From Limiplasma sp964416065 (GTDB lineage Bacteria > Bacillota > Clostridia > Christensenellales > Aristaeellaceae): a stretch of 5,147 nt of DNA. A model generated the notes under the pieces. It ran no database searches and was not told the DNA's origin. It saw only the letters and a program-made list of their open reading frames with translations. The position numbers and the translations under genes are program-made. The stretch is taken from contig CAYQCL010000074.1 in NCBI GenBank assembly GCA_964416065.1, positions 1 through 5,147 on the forward strand, read 5' to 3'. Shown piece after piece: positions 1-5,147 of the stretch. Within the stretch, counting starts at the first letter, position 1, and each line of letters starts with the position of its first letter.

Positions 1-348
1 GGCCTTGTCCTTGAACTGGGTCATGCGCTGAAGCTCGCCCATATAGGTGAAGCAGTTAAGGATCCAGGCCAGCTCCGCGTGGCCGGAGACATGGCTCTGA
101 CAATAGATGATGTTCTTCTTGGGATCGAGGCCGGAGGCAATATAGATCGCGGCCAGCTCGATGCAGCGCCGCCGCAGCGCGGCGGGATCCTGACGGACGG
201 TGATAGCGTGCATGTCCACCACGCAGTAGATGCACTGGTACTCGTCCTCCAGAAGCTTGAAGTTGCGCAGGGCGCCGATGTAGTTGCCCAGCGTCAGCGT
301 GCCGGAGGGCTGAATGCCGGAAAAGATGATCTTTTTGGGTGTATCCAT
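1..348 (-). CDS. trpS: Tryptophanyl-tRNA synthetase, N-terminal part (cut by window edge)
   Basis: This class I aminoacyl-tRNA synthetase charges tRNA-Trp with tryptophan using ATP in the cytoplasm. The visible 116 codons are the start of the Rossmann catalytic domain. Seen directly: IFSGIQPSGTLTLGNYIGAL at residues 8-27, which carries the TrpS form of the HIGH signature (TLGN); then CIYCVVDMHAITVRQD at 39-54, SHVSGHAELAW at 86-96, and LNCFTYMGELQRMTQFKDK at 97-115. From memory these follow the E. coli TrpS order almost block for block. The KMSKS loop and C-terminal domain lie beyond the left edge. The ATG at 348 is preceded by AAGGAGG (362-356) with 7 nt spacing, which fixes the start. It begins 28 nt after the second small membrane protein gene, with no room for its own T-box leader, so it is probably read from the upstream operon. 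Identity is very secure; only completeness is unknown. Confidence 0.96.
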   Translation of the reverse strand, partial: MDTPKKIIFSGIQPSGTLTLGNYIGALRNFKLLEDEYQCIYCVVDMHAITVRQDPAALRRRCIELAAIYIASGLDPKKNIIYCQSHVSGHAELAWILNCFTYMGELQRMTQFKDKA

Positions 349-376
349 AATCATTCCTCCTTAAAGAATGGCGGCA

Positions 377-715
377 TCAGAGGGTGAGCGTGAGTACGAT
401 ACCAACGATGATGACGATGTTGCCAATCAGGCGTCGGGGCGTGATCTTCTCCTTGAGAAAAAGGAAGCTCAGCGTCATCACATAAATGTAGCCGGAGGCC
501 TCCAGGACGCTTGCCACGGTCAGATCCAGCGTTTTAAGCGCCACCACGTTCAAGAGCATGCAGCCGAAGAACAACGCATAGGCGGCAATTACCGGAGCGT
601 TCAAATAGGCGCGGATGCCGGTAAGCCTGGGGTTGTCCGCCGTACGTTTCAAAATCAGCTGACTGATCGCCGATATGAGCGGCGTGATGAGATAAATAAC
701 GACACCGCTACTCAT
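377..715 (-). CDS. Small four-helix EamA/SMR-family membrane protein, second of an overlapping pair
   Basis: A 112-aa, almost wholly hydrophobic protein with four predicted membrane helices at about residues 4-22, 40-60, 65-87 and 95-112. This is the size and topology of a half-length drug/metabolite transporter (EamA or SMR type). Family-like features are SQLILKR at the end of helix 1 (residues 18-24), LEASGYIYVMTLSFLFLKEK at 71-90, and a glycine-rich last helix (GNIVIIVGIVL). Helix 1 has no glutamate, whereas the classical SMR multidrug pumps carry an essential one there, so EmrE-like proton/drug exchange is doubtful. An ArnE/ArnF-like or other lipid-linked substrate role is possible. The ATG at 715 lies inside the last codons of the preceding gene (8-nt overlap, 708-715), and a modest GGTGA site sits at 726-722, so translation is probably coupled and the two products probably form a heterodimer. 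The substrate cannot be read from the sequence. Confidence 0.85.
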   Translation of the reverse strand: MSSGVVIYLITPLISAISQLILKRTADNPRLTGIRAYLNAPVIAAYALFFGCMLLNVVALKTLDLTVASVLEASGYIYVMTLSFLFLKEKITPRRLIGNIVIIVGIVLTLTL

Positions 716-1061
716 GATCCGTCACCACGAGTGCCACTCCGATGAGCACAACTGCGATGCCCAGCGCCTTTCCCCATGTCAGGCTTTCGCCGAAAAGCAG
801 CAGACCGAACAGTGCCGTCCATAGCGTGCAGACGCCCTTGTTCGCATACGCAAAGCTCAACGGCATGCGCCGCAGCGTCACCTGCCACAGGATGGAATAA
901 CCTGCCAGCGTGAGCACCTCCAGCCCGAGGAACAAAAGCGTCGCGCCCGTCTCGCCTCCGGCCATGCGCAGACCGGCCAGCTTGGCAAACACGCTTACAA
1001 CCGCATATAGAAAAAGCGTCCCATGCAAAAGCAGCATATTGCGCGCCTTCATCCCGTTCAT
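708..1061 (-). CDS. Small four-helix EamA/SMR-family membrane protein, first of an overlapping pair
   Basis: A 117-aa integral membrane protein with about four helices at residues 9-29, 39-60, 67-91 and 97-114. The stretch MPLSFAYANKGVCTLW (66-81), then LLFGESLTWGKALGIAVVLIG (88-108), is the typical end of an EamA/SMR half-transporter, with the conserved GE turn before the last helix. Helix 1 (LLLHGTLFLYAVVSVFAKLAG) has no acidic residue. The chosen ATG at 1061 overlaps the recJ stop codon (TGA 1060-1058) as ATGA, and AAGGGGAG at 1077-1070 gives a ribosome site 8 nt upstream. A methionine three codons later (1052) has no better site. The open frame runs back to 1151, but that part lies within recJ. 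The gene ends in TAG at 710-708, after the next gene has begun at 715. Likely partner: the 112-aa protein that follows. The transported substrate is unknown. Confidence 0.85.
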   Translation of the reverse strand: MNGMKARNMLLLHGTLFLYAVVSVFAKLAGLRMAGGETGATLLFLGLEVLTLAGYSILWQVTLRRMPLSFAYANKGVCTLWTALFGLLLFGESLTWGKALGIAVVLIGVALVVTDHE

Positions 1062-3439
1062 ACGCCCATCTCCCCTTCGTGTTTGGATTGAAGCGCCCGC
1101 AGCGCGCCCAGCGTCGCGCTGTCGCCAAGCGAGCATTTTTTCGCGGGGCAAAGGGTATAACGGAAGGGCGACAGGTTCAGCCGAATCAGCCCCAATTCCT
1201 CAAACGCCCTAAGGCCCGCGCGGGCCTGCGTCGCGCTCATGCCCGCCGCCTGGGAAAGCTGCCCTAACGTTTGATGAGCGGCCAGACGCAGAGCCTTGTA
1301 CAGTGCACGGTAGCGCCCGTCCCCCGCGTCGACCGCGCCCGCCAGCGCCGAAAGCGCTATAGAAGGCGCGAGCACATGAACCTCCGCCCCGCCAAGGCGG
1401 CCGCGCCATAGCGCCGCCTCCCCCTCAAACAGCTCGCCATCCATCAGCCAAACATGCCGCCAATGCCCCTCCACGAGCGAAAGAATCGGGGCGGTAAGCA
1501 GCGTCGGGAAGCAACGGGGGTCGTCCGGCGCGTTCTCGCATACGTCCAGTTCAGCCAAAGAGAGAACGCGCCCCGCCGTCTCATGCGTATGGGCGACAAA
1601 CAGATGTCCCCGTTCCCGTGCCTGAAGTGCCCGCGTCAGCCCGTCCCAGCCGCAATCCTGTATACCTTCTGTATCCAACGGCGGTTTTCCTGCCTGAAGC
1701 GCAAAAGCGTCTCCAAGCGCGCCCAGCAGCGCGGCCTGCTCCGGCTCCCCATCCGGCGCGGCCATTTTTTCCGCCCGCGCACCCCTGACAGGGATGAGAG
1801 CCTTGACGTCCATTTGCAGGCTGGTTACGCCGCGAAAGGTATTGCGGCCCAGGCTGAACACCGCGTCCACGCGGTCGGGCAGCGTCACGGCCAAGGGGCC
1901 CATCGAGAAGGCGATACCGCCCATCACGCGGTTCCCCTGCCGGAGCGTCAGCTTCAGATGCGCGCCATCCGCGCCCACCGCCCTCCGCTCCTCGGGACGG
2001 ACGTCGCGCGCGAGAAGCAGCGGTGCGGGGTTGTCACAGCCGAACGGGGCCATGAGCAGCAACTCGTCAAGCAGCTCGTCCGTCAGGTCGGAGAGCCTGA
2101 CCTCCGCGTCGTATTCCTGCACGGGCACGAGGCTGTCCTCGTCCATCCGGTCCACCGCCGCCTGAAACCGCTCGCAGAACGCCTCATAGTTTTTTGCTTC
2201 CAGCGTCACGCCCGCCGCCTGCTCATGCCCTCCGTAGCGAAGGAGCAGATCGTCGCAGGTTTTCAGGCATTCGTGGATATGCACGCCCGGGATGCCACGC
2301 AGGCTCCCGTGCATAAGGCCGTCCTGCTCGCTCAGAACGCAGGTCGGACAATGATACTTCTGACAAAGCCGTCCCGCCGCTAGTCCGATAACGCCCACAT
2401 GCCAGCCCATGCCCGAGACGATCAGTGCCTTGTCGCGGATGAAGTCATGGCCCGCAGCCTTTTCCTCCGCCTCCTTCATCAGCTGGCGCTCCGTCGCCTT
2501 GCGCTGGGCGTTGAGCTGATCCAGCTCGTCGGCGAGGCCGTCGGCCTCGGCGGGATCCTCCGTCATCATCAGCCGCACGCCCTTGCCCGCGTCATCCAGA
2601 CGGCCCGCGGCGTTCAGGCGCGGCCCCAGGCGATAGCCCAGAACGCCGCTGTCCACGTGCGAGGGATCGCCGCTCACACGCAGGAGTGCCCGCATGCCCT
2701 CGCGTTTTCTTTCCTCGATCACCTTAAGCCCCAAGGAGACCAGCACGCGATTCTCGTCCGTCAGAGGGACGATGTCCGCCACGGTAGCCAGTGCCGCCAG
2801 ATCGAGGTATTTCTTGCATTGATCCAGCCCCAGAAGCGCCTGCGCCAGCTTAAACGCCACGCCCGTGCCGCAGAGCCTGCGGAAGGGGTAGTCGCCCAAA
2901 AGCGGATTCATGACTGCGTCGGCGGGGCTTTTTTCCAGTGCAAGGCCATGGTGGTCCGTCACGATGACCTTCATGCCGAGGCTCTGCGCCAGGCACACCT
3001 CCTCGTGATTGGTGATTCCCAGATCAACCGTCACCAACACCCGATACGTCCGCGCCAGCTCCCTGACCGCCTCCACGTTCAGGCCGTAGCCCTCCTCGCG
3101 AAGCGGCGTATGCGGCTGGGCGTTGATGCCGAAGCGGCGCAGCGCGAGCGTGAGCAGGGCGCAGGCGCAAATGCCGTCCACGTCGTAATCTCCATACACG
3201 ACGGTGGGAAGGCGCTCCTCGCGCGCCTTTGTAAGAATGGCGACGGCCTCCGTCATTCCGTGCAGGCGCATGGGATCATGCAGCTGCTCAAGGCTAGGAT
3301 GCAAAAACGCGTCCGCCTGAACGGCGCTGGTGATGCCACGCGCGTACAAAAGCCGCGCCGTCACTCCATCATAGGGGAGCAGCGCGGCGGCGACGCGCCC
3401 GTCGAAGGGGCGCGCGTCCCGGGAAAGCAAACGAAGCAA
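1058..3439 (-). CDS. recJ: Single-stranded-DNA-specific exonuclease RecJ
   Basis: RecJ degrades single-stranded DNA 5' to 3' in recombination, mismatch and base-excision repair, using two metal ions bound by a DHH domain. The motifs are in order: YGDYDVDG at 82-89 (motif I, D84/D86/D88), TVDLGITN at 137-144 (D139), TDHH at 161-164, GTGVAFKL at 191-198, and TVADIVPL at 219-226 (D222). The linker and DHHA1 domain follow: GPRLNAAGRL at 272-281, HGSLRG at 377-382, RYGGHEQAAG at 401-410. An OB-fold region spans roughly 440-550 (APFGCDNPAP at 464-473). All metal-binding positions look intact. The final ~240 residues (551-793) are an extra domain, as in Bacillota RecJ proteins, ending in a winged-helix-like stretch at about 706-762. 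At 793 aa it is longer than the ~580 aa proteobacterial form. The start is TTG at 3439, supported by AAGGAGG at 3456-3450. It overlaps the next gene by 3 nt and follows the oxidoreductase by 37 nt. Slightly unusual: GSLRG where the family usually has GSxRS. Confidence 0.97.
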   Translation of the reverse strand: MLRLLSRDARPFDGRVAAALLPYDGVTARLLYARGITSAVQADAFLHPSLEQLHDPMRLHGMTEAVAILTKAREERLPTVVYGDYDVDGICACALLTLALRRFGINAQPHTPLREEGYGLNVEAVRELARTYRVLVTVDLGITNHEEVCLAQSLGMKVIVTDHHGLALEKSPADAVMNPLLGDYPFRRLCGTGVAFKLAQALLGLDQCKKYLDLAALATVADIVPLTDENRVLVSLGLKVIEERKREGMRALLRVSGDPSHVDSGVLGYRLGPRLNAAGRLDDAGKGVRLMMTEDPAEADGLADELDQLNAQRKATERQLMKEAEEKAAGHDFIRDKALIVSGMGWHVGVIGLAAGRLCQKYHCPTCVLSEQDGLMHGSLRGIPGVHIHECLKTCDDLLLRYGGHEQAAGVTLEAKNYEAFCERFQAAVDRMDEDSLVPVQEYDAEVRLSDLTDELLDELLLMAPFGCDNPAPLLLARDVRPEERRAVGADGAHLKLTLRQGNRVMGGIAFSMGPLAVTLPDRVDAVFSLGRNTFRGVTSLQMDVKALIPVRGARAEKMAAPDGEPEQAALLGALGDAFALQAGKPPLDTEGIQDCGWDGLTRALQARERGHLFVAHTHETAGRVLSLAELDVCENAPDDPRCFPTLLTAPILSLVEGHWRHVWLMDGELFEGEAALWRGRLGGAEVHVLAPSIALSALAGAVDAGDGRYRALYKALRLAAHQTLGQLSQAAGMSATQARAGLRAFEELGLIRLNLSPFRYTLCPAKKCSLGDSATLGALRALQSKHEGEMGV

Positions 3440-3449
3440 TGAAAAGGTT

Positions 3450-3456
3450 CCTCCTT
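3450..3456 (-). promoter_or_regulatory. Ribosome binding site fixing the recJ TTG start
   Basis: A perfect AAGGAGG lies 10 nt before the TTG at 3439. The spacing is at the long end of normal. No ATG lies in frame between this site and motif I; another TTG three codons downstream (3430) is further away and less likely. So the recJ start is most likely a non-ATG codon. Confidence 0.75.
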
Positions 3457-3461
3457 GGTAT

Positions 3462-3480
3462 CTGAACGCTTTAGGTTCAG
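3462..3480 (-). repeat. Small inverted repeat between oxidoreductase gene and recJ
   Basis: The transcript reads CTGAAC, a 7-nt loop (CTAAAGC), then GTTCAG: a perfect 6-bp stem that includes the oxidoreductase stop codon (TGA 3479-3477). It sits just upstream of the recJ ribosome site. There is no T-run after it, so it is not a normal rho-independent terminator. It could be a weak intercistronic RNA hairpin or chance. Confidence 0.35.
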
Positions 3481-5033
3481 CCCTTCTTTTCCTCGTGGTA
3501 CTCCTGCTCGGTATTCACGCTCCAGATGTTCTCCTTGGAGCGCTTCCCGCTTACGAGATTGTCAACCGCCTCAAAGGCCGTGACCATGGAATGATCCATG
3601 TTGTTATAGCGATGCTGGCCATTGCGGCCGACGCAGTAGAGATTTTCAAAGGTGTTGAGATAATCGACCACCTTGCCGATTTCATCATAGGTGTCAAAGT
3701 AGGCGGGATAGGCCTTCTTCACGCGCTCGCAATGGCTCATCTTCACCTGATCGGGGCTGTCGATGATACCCATCGTGCACAGCTCCCCCGCCGCAAACGC
3801 GACGCGCTCATCCTCCGGCATGTTCCAGAAATCATCGCCCTCGTCGCAGAAATATTCCAATCCGACCCAAACCGTGTGCTCGGGATCAGCCACCATGTAG
3901 GGTGACCAGTTGTTGAAAATTTGGATGCGTCCGACCTTGACATTGGTGTCCTGCACATAGATCCAACAGTCGGGCACGATGTTTCCAAGCGTCTTATGCC
4001 GCGTCTCGTTTTTCAAATTCAGCCTGTCCAAAAGCAGGCCGACGGTCACGTAATCGCGGTAGGGAAGTCCCGCCGCCACTCGCGCCACGTCCTCGGGCAC
4101 GTCGTTCATTCCCGCGACCAGCTCCTTGACCGGCATGGAGGAGAAGAAGGCGTCGGCCTCCGTCTCATGCTCGCCCTCGGCATCGCGATAGCGCAGGCTC
4201 CTGACGCGGCCATCCCGCGTATTCAGGCCCAGCGTCTCCGCGCCCATGATGATTTTGCCGCCCCTGGCCCTGATTTCATCGGCGACCGTCTCCCATAGCT
4301 GGCCCGGGCCGAGCTTGGGATAGCGGAATTCCTCAATCAAGGAGGTCTGCACATGCCTGGCGCGCTGCTCCTTGGTCATGAAAACCTTGGAAAGCATGTC
4401 CTTCAGAATGCCAAAGACGCTGAGCTCCTTTGTGCGCTGCTTGCCCCAGCTGGCGTCGATCTCGCGGGGATGGCGGCCCCAGAGCTTTTCGGTATACCCC
4501 TCAAAGAACATGCCGTACAGCTTCTTGCCAAAGCTGTTGATGTAGTAATTCTCCAGAGTGTCGTCGGGACGCTTGTGAAGCGTCGCGGCCAGGAAGCTCA
4601 GCCCCACCTCGATGGTGGTGCCGAAGCCCATGTTTTTCAGCGTATCCCACTTCAGGCTGATGGGGTAATCAAAAAAGTGCTTCTGATAATAGATGCGGCT
4701 TACGCGGTTGCGAATCAGCATCACGCGATCCTCTTTTTCAGGGTCGGGGCCGTCCTTAGCCAGGGGCACCTCACGTCCCAGCGTTTTGTCGTCATAGGAG
4801 GGCGCTCCCTGAAGAGGCATGATCTCCGCCCACCAGTCCATCACGCGCTGATCCTTGCTGAAGAACCGATGCCCGCCCAGGTCCATGCGGTTGCCCTGGT
4901 AGCGCACCGTCTGAGAGATTCCGCCGATCGTCTGGCTTTTTTCAAGAATGGTGACGTCATATCCGTGCTTCAAAAGCTCATAAGCCGCGGTCAGTCCGGC
5001 GGGACCCGCGCCGGTAATCAGTATCTTTTTCAT
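3477..5033 (-). CDS. FAD-dependent oxidoreductase, UDP-galactopyranose-mutase-like / amine oxidase superfamily
   Basis: A 518-aa soluble flavoprotein. The N-terminus is a textbook dinucleotide-binding fold: KKILITGAGPAGLTAAYELL with GxGxxG at 8-13 and the ribose-binding acidic residue at E31. It is followed by GGISQTV at 37-43 and DLGGHRFFSK at 51-60. Other family-like blocks are MLIRNRVSRIYY at 105-116 with FFDYPISL at 120-127, YTEKLWGRHPREI at 180-192, and YPKLGPGQLWE at 238-248. The C-terminal FAD motif is CVGRNGQHRYNNMDHSM at 467-483. This combination resembles UDP-galactopyranose mutase and the broader protoporphyrinogen/amine-oxidase group, and from memory relatives are often found near glycosyltransferases. 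The substrate is not evident, so I do not call it glf or hemY. No signal peptide or membrane anchor is seen; the last ~20 residues are a charged tail. The ATG at 5033 has AGGAG at 5044-5040, 6 nt upstream. It is the first gene of the apparent operon, directly behind the promoter. Family placement is firm; reaction unknown. Confidence 0.9.
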   Translation of the reverse strand: MKKILITGAGPAGLTAAYELLKHGYDVTILEKSQTIGGISQTVRYQGNRMDLGGHRFFSKDQRVMDWWAEIMPLQGAPSYDDKTLGREVPLAKDGPDPEKEDRVMLIRNRVSRIYYQKHFFDYPISLKWDTLKNMGFGTTIEVGLSFLAATLHKRPDDTLENYYINSFGKKLYGMFFEGYTEKLWGRHPREIDASWGKQRTKELSVFGILKDMLSKVFMTKEQRARHVQTSLIEEFRYPKLGPGQLWETVADEIRARGGKIIMGAETLGLNTRDGRVRSLRYRDAEGEHETEADAFFSSMPVKELVAGMNDVPEDVARVAAGLPYRDYVTVGLLLDRLNLKNETRHKTLGNIVPDCWIYVQDTNVKVGRIQIFNNWSPYMVADPEHTVWVGLEYFCDEGDDFWNMPEDERVAFAAGELCTMGIIDSPDQVKMSHCERVKKAYPAYFDTYDEIGKVVDYLNTFENLYCVGRNGQHRYNNMDHSMVTAFEAVDNLVSGKRSKENIWSVNTEQEYHEEKKG

Positions 5034-5061
5034 CGCGTTCTCCTATTCATTCGTGAAGCAT

Positions 5062-5081
5062 TGAAGATATCCGCATCTTCA
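5062..5081 (-). promoter_or_regulatory. Inverted repeat in the 5' leader of the operon
   Basis: A perfect 7-bp stem (TGAAGAT / ATCTTCA) with a 6-nt loop lies between the predicted transcription start (about 5083) and the ribosome site at 5044-5040. It could be a 5'-end RNA hairpin that stabilises the message, or an operator half-site pair. It is not followed by a T-run, so it is not an attenuator terminator by itself. A role is inferred only from position. Confidence 0.4.
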
Positions 5082-5089
5082 TCCCTATC

Positions 5090-5118
5090 AGTATACCTGT
5101 TTTCCCTTTGAATGACAA
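5090..5118 (-). promoter_or_regulatory. Sigma-A-type promoter for the operon
   Basis: Read on the minus strand, TTGTCA (5118-5113, one mismatch to TTGACA) is followed by a 17-nt spacer and TATACT (5095-5090, one mismatch to TATAAT). The spacing is optimal. AT-rich sequence upstream (about 5131-5141) may help as an UP-like element. Predicted start is near 5083, giving a leader of about 50 nt to the oxidoreductase ATG. It is the only clear promoter seen in an intergenic position in this window. Confidence 0.75.
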
Positions 5119-5147
5119 GAGCGAGCCTTCATTTTAACAAAAGAGAC

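Noticed and set aside
712..1128. Alternative minus-strand frame opposite and out of phase with the first membrane protein
   Set aside because: Its product is a polar Arg/Gly/Ala-rich string, while the other frame gives a clean four-helix EamA/SMR-like protein with proper coupling to both neighbours.
1062..1151. Possible longer N-terminus of the first membrane protein, starting at 1151
   Set aside because: This would overlap recJ by more than 90 nt and add a basic, non-membrane extension. The ATG at 1061 has an AAGGGGAG site and the typical ATGA overlap.
1454..2383. Long open frame on the plus strand (309 codons)
   Set aside because: It lies wholly opposite recJ, which has a full set of conserved motifs. 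The translation is rich in Arg/His/Gln with no recognisable domain, as expected for antisense frames of GC-rich genes.
2399..3442. Long open frame on the plus strand (347 codons)
   Set aside because: It is also opposite the conserved nuclease core of recJ, has a low-complexity Arg/Gln/Ala/His composition, and shows no family motif. Codon bias in recJ explains it.
5046..5057. Four-bp inverted repeat TTCA/TGAA just upstream of the oxidoreductase ribosome site
   Set aside because: The stem is too short to be distinguished from chance in AT-rich leader sequence.
4353..5111. Plus-strand open frame of 252 codons opposite the oxidoreductase
   Set aside because: The minus-strand gene has clear FAD motifs in the same interval. 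The plus-strand product has no recognisable domain and runs through the promoter and leader of the real gene.
5101..5147. Possible divergent promoter or end of another gene at the right edge
   Set aside because: AT-rich stretches are present, but no paired -35/-10 on the plus strand and no supported reading frame are visible in the few bases available.
1..5147. Possible defence, mobile or CRISPR-type system
   Set aside because: There are no direct-repeat arrays, transposase, integrase, terminal repeats or toxin-antitoxin-like small genes. recJ here has the normal chromosomal architecture and does not suggest a defence role.

Overview
The window is a compact, single-direction gene block on the minus strand. 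In transcription order, from the right edge to the left, it holds: an orphan FAD-dependent oxidoreductase related to UDP-galactopyranose mutase (5033-3477); recJ, the single-stranded-DNA exonuclease (3439-1058); two small four-helix membrane proteins of the EamA/SMR (drug/metabolite transporter) superfamily (1061-708 and 715-377); and the N-terminal 116 codons of trpS, tryptophanyl-tRNA synthetase (348 to the window edge). No RNA gene, mobile element, CRISPR array or convincing rho-independent terminator was seen.

The organism looks like a GC-rich member of the Bacillota (Firmicutes), probably a Clostridia-type lineage. The evidence is AAGGAGG-type Shine-Dalgarno sites before trpS and recJ, a TTG start on recJ, a sigma-A-like promoter, and a long RecJ (793 aa) with an extra C-terminal domain of the kind known in Bacillota. 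GC content is high by eye (not computed). This also explains the long open frames opposite the genes, which I regard as shadows. The lineage call is an inference from style and not a match to a named species.

The layout points to one operon. The only good promoter is at 5090-5118 (TTGTCA, 17 bp, TATACT), with a leader of about 50 nt containing a 7-bp hairpin. The gaps are then 37 nt (oxidoreductase to recJ), a TGA/ATG overlap of 3 nt (recJ to first membrane protein), an 8-nt overlap (first to second membrane protein) and 28 nt (second membrane protein to trpS). Translational coupling is likely across the middle three genes.

Functionally the block mixes housekeeping genes (recJ for DNA repair, trpS for translation) with probable envelope functions. 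The overlapping membrane pair resembles heterodimeric half-transporters, including the ArnE/ArnF type of lipid-linked sugar flippase. The oxidoreductase belongs to a group resembling a sugar-nucleotide mutase. A shared envelope-glycan role for these two parts is a hypothesis only. The window is otherwise fairly ordinary chromosome, and I see no clear sign of a new defence or mobile system.
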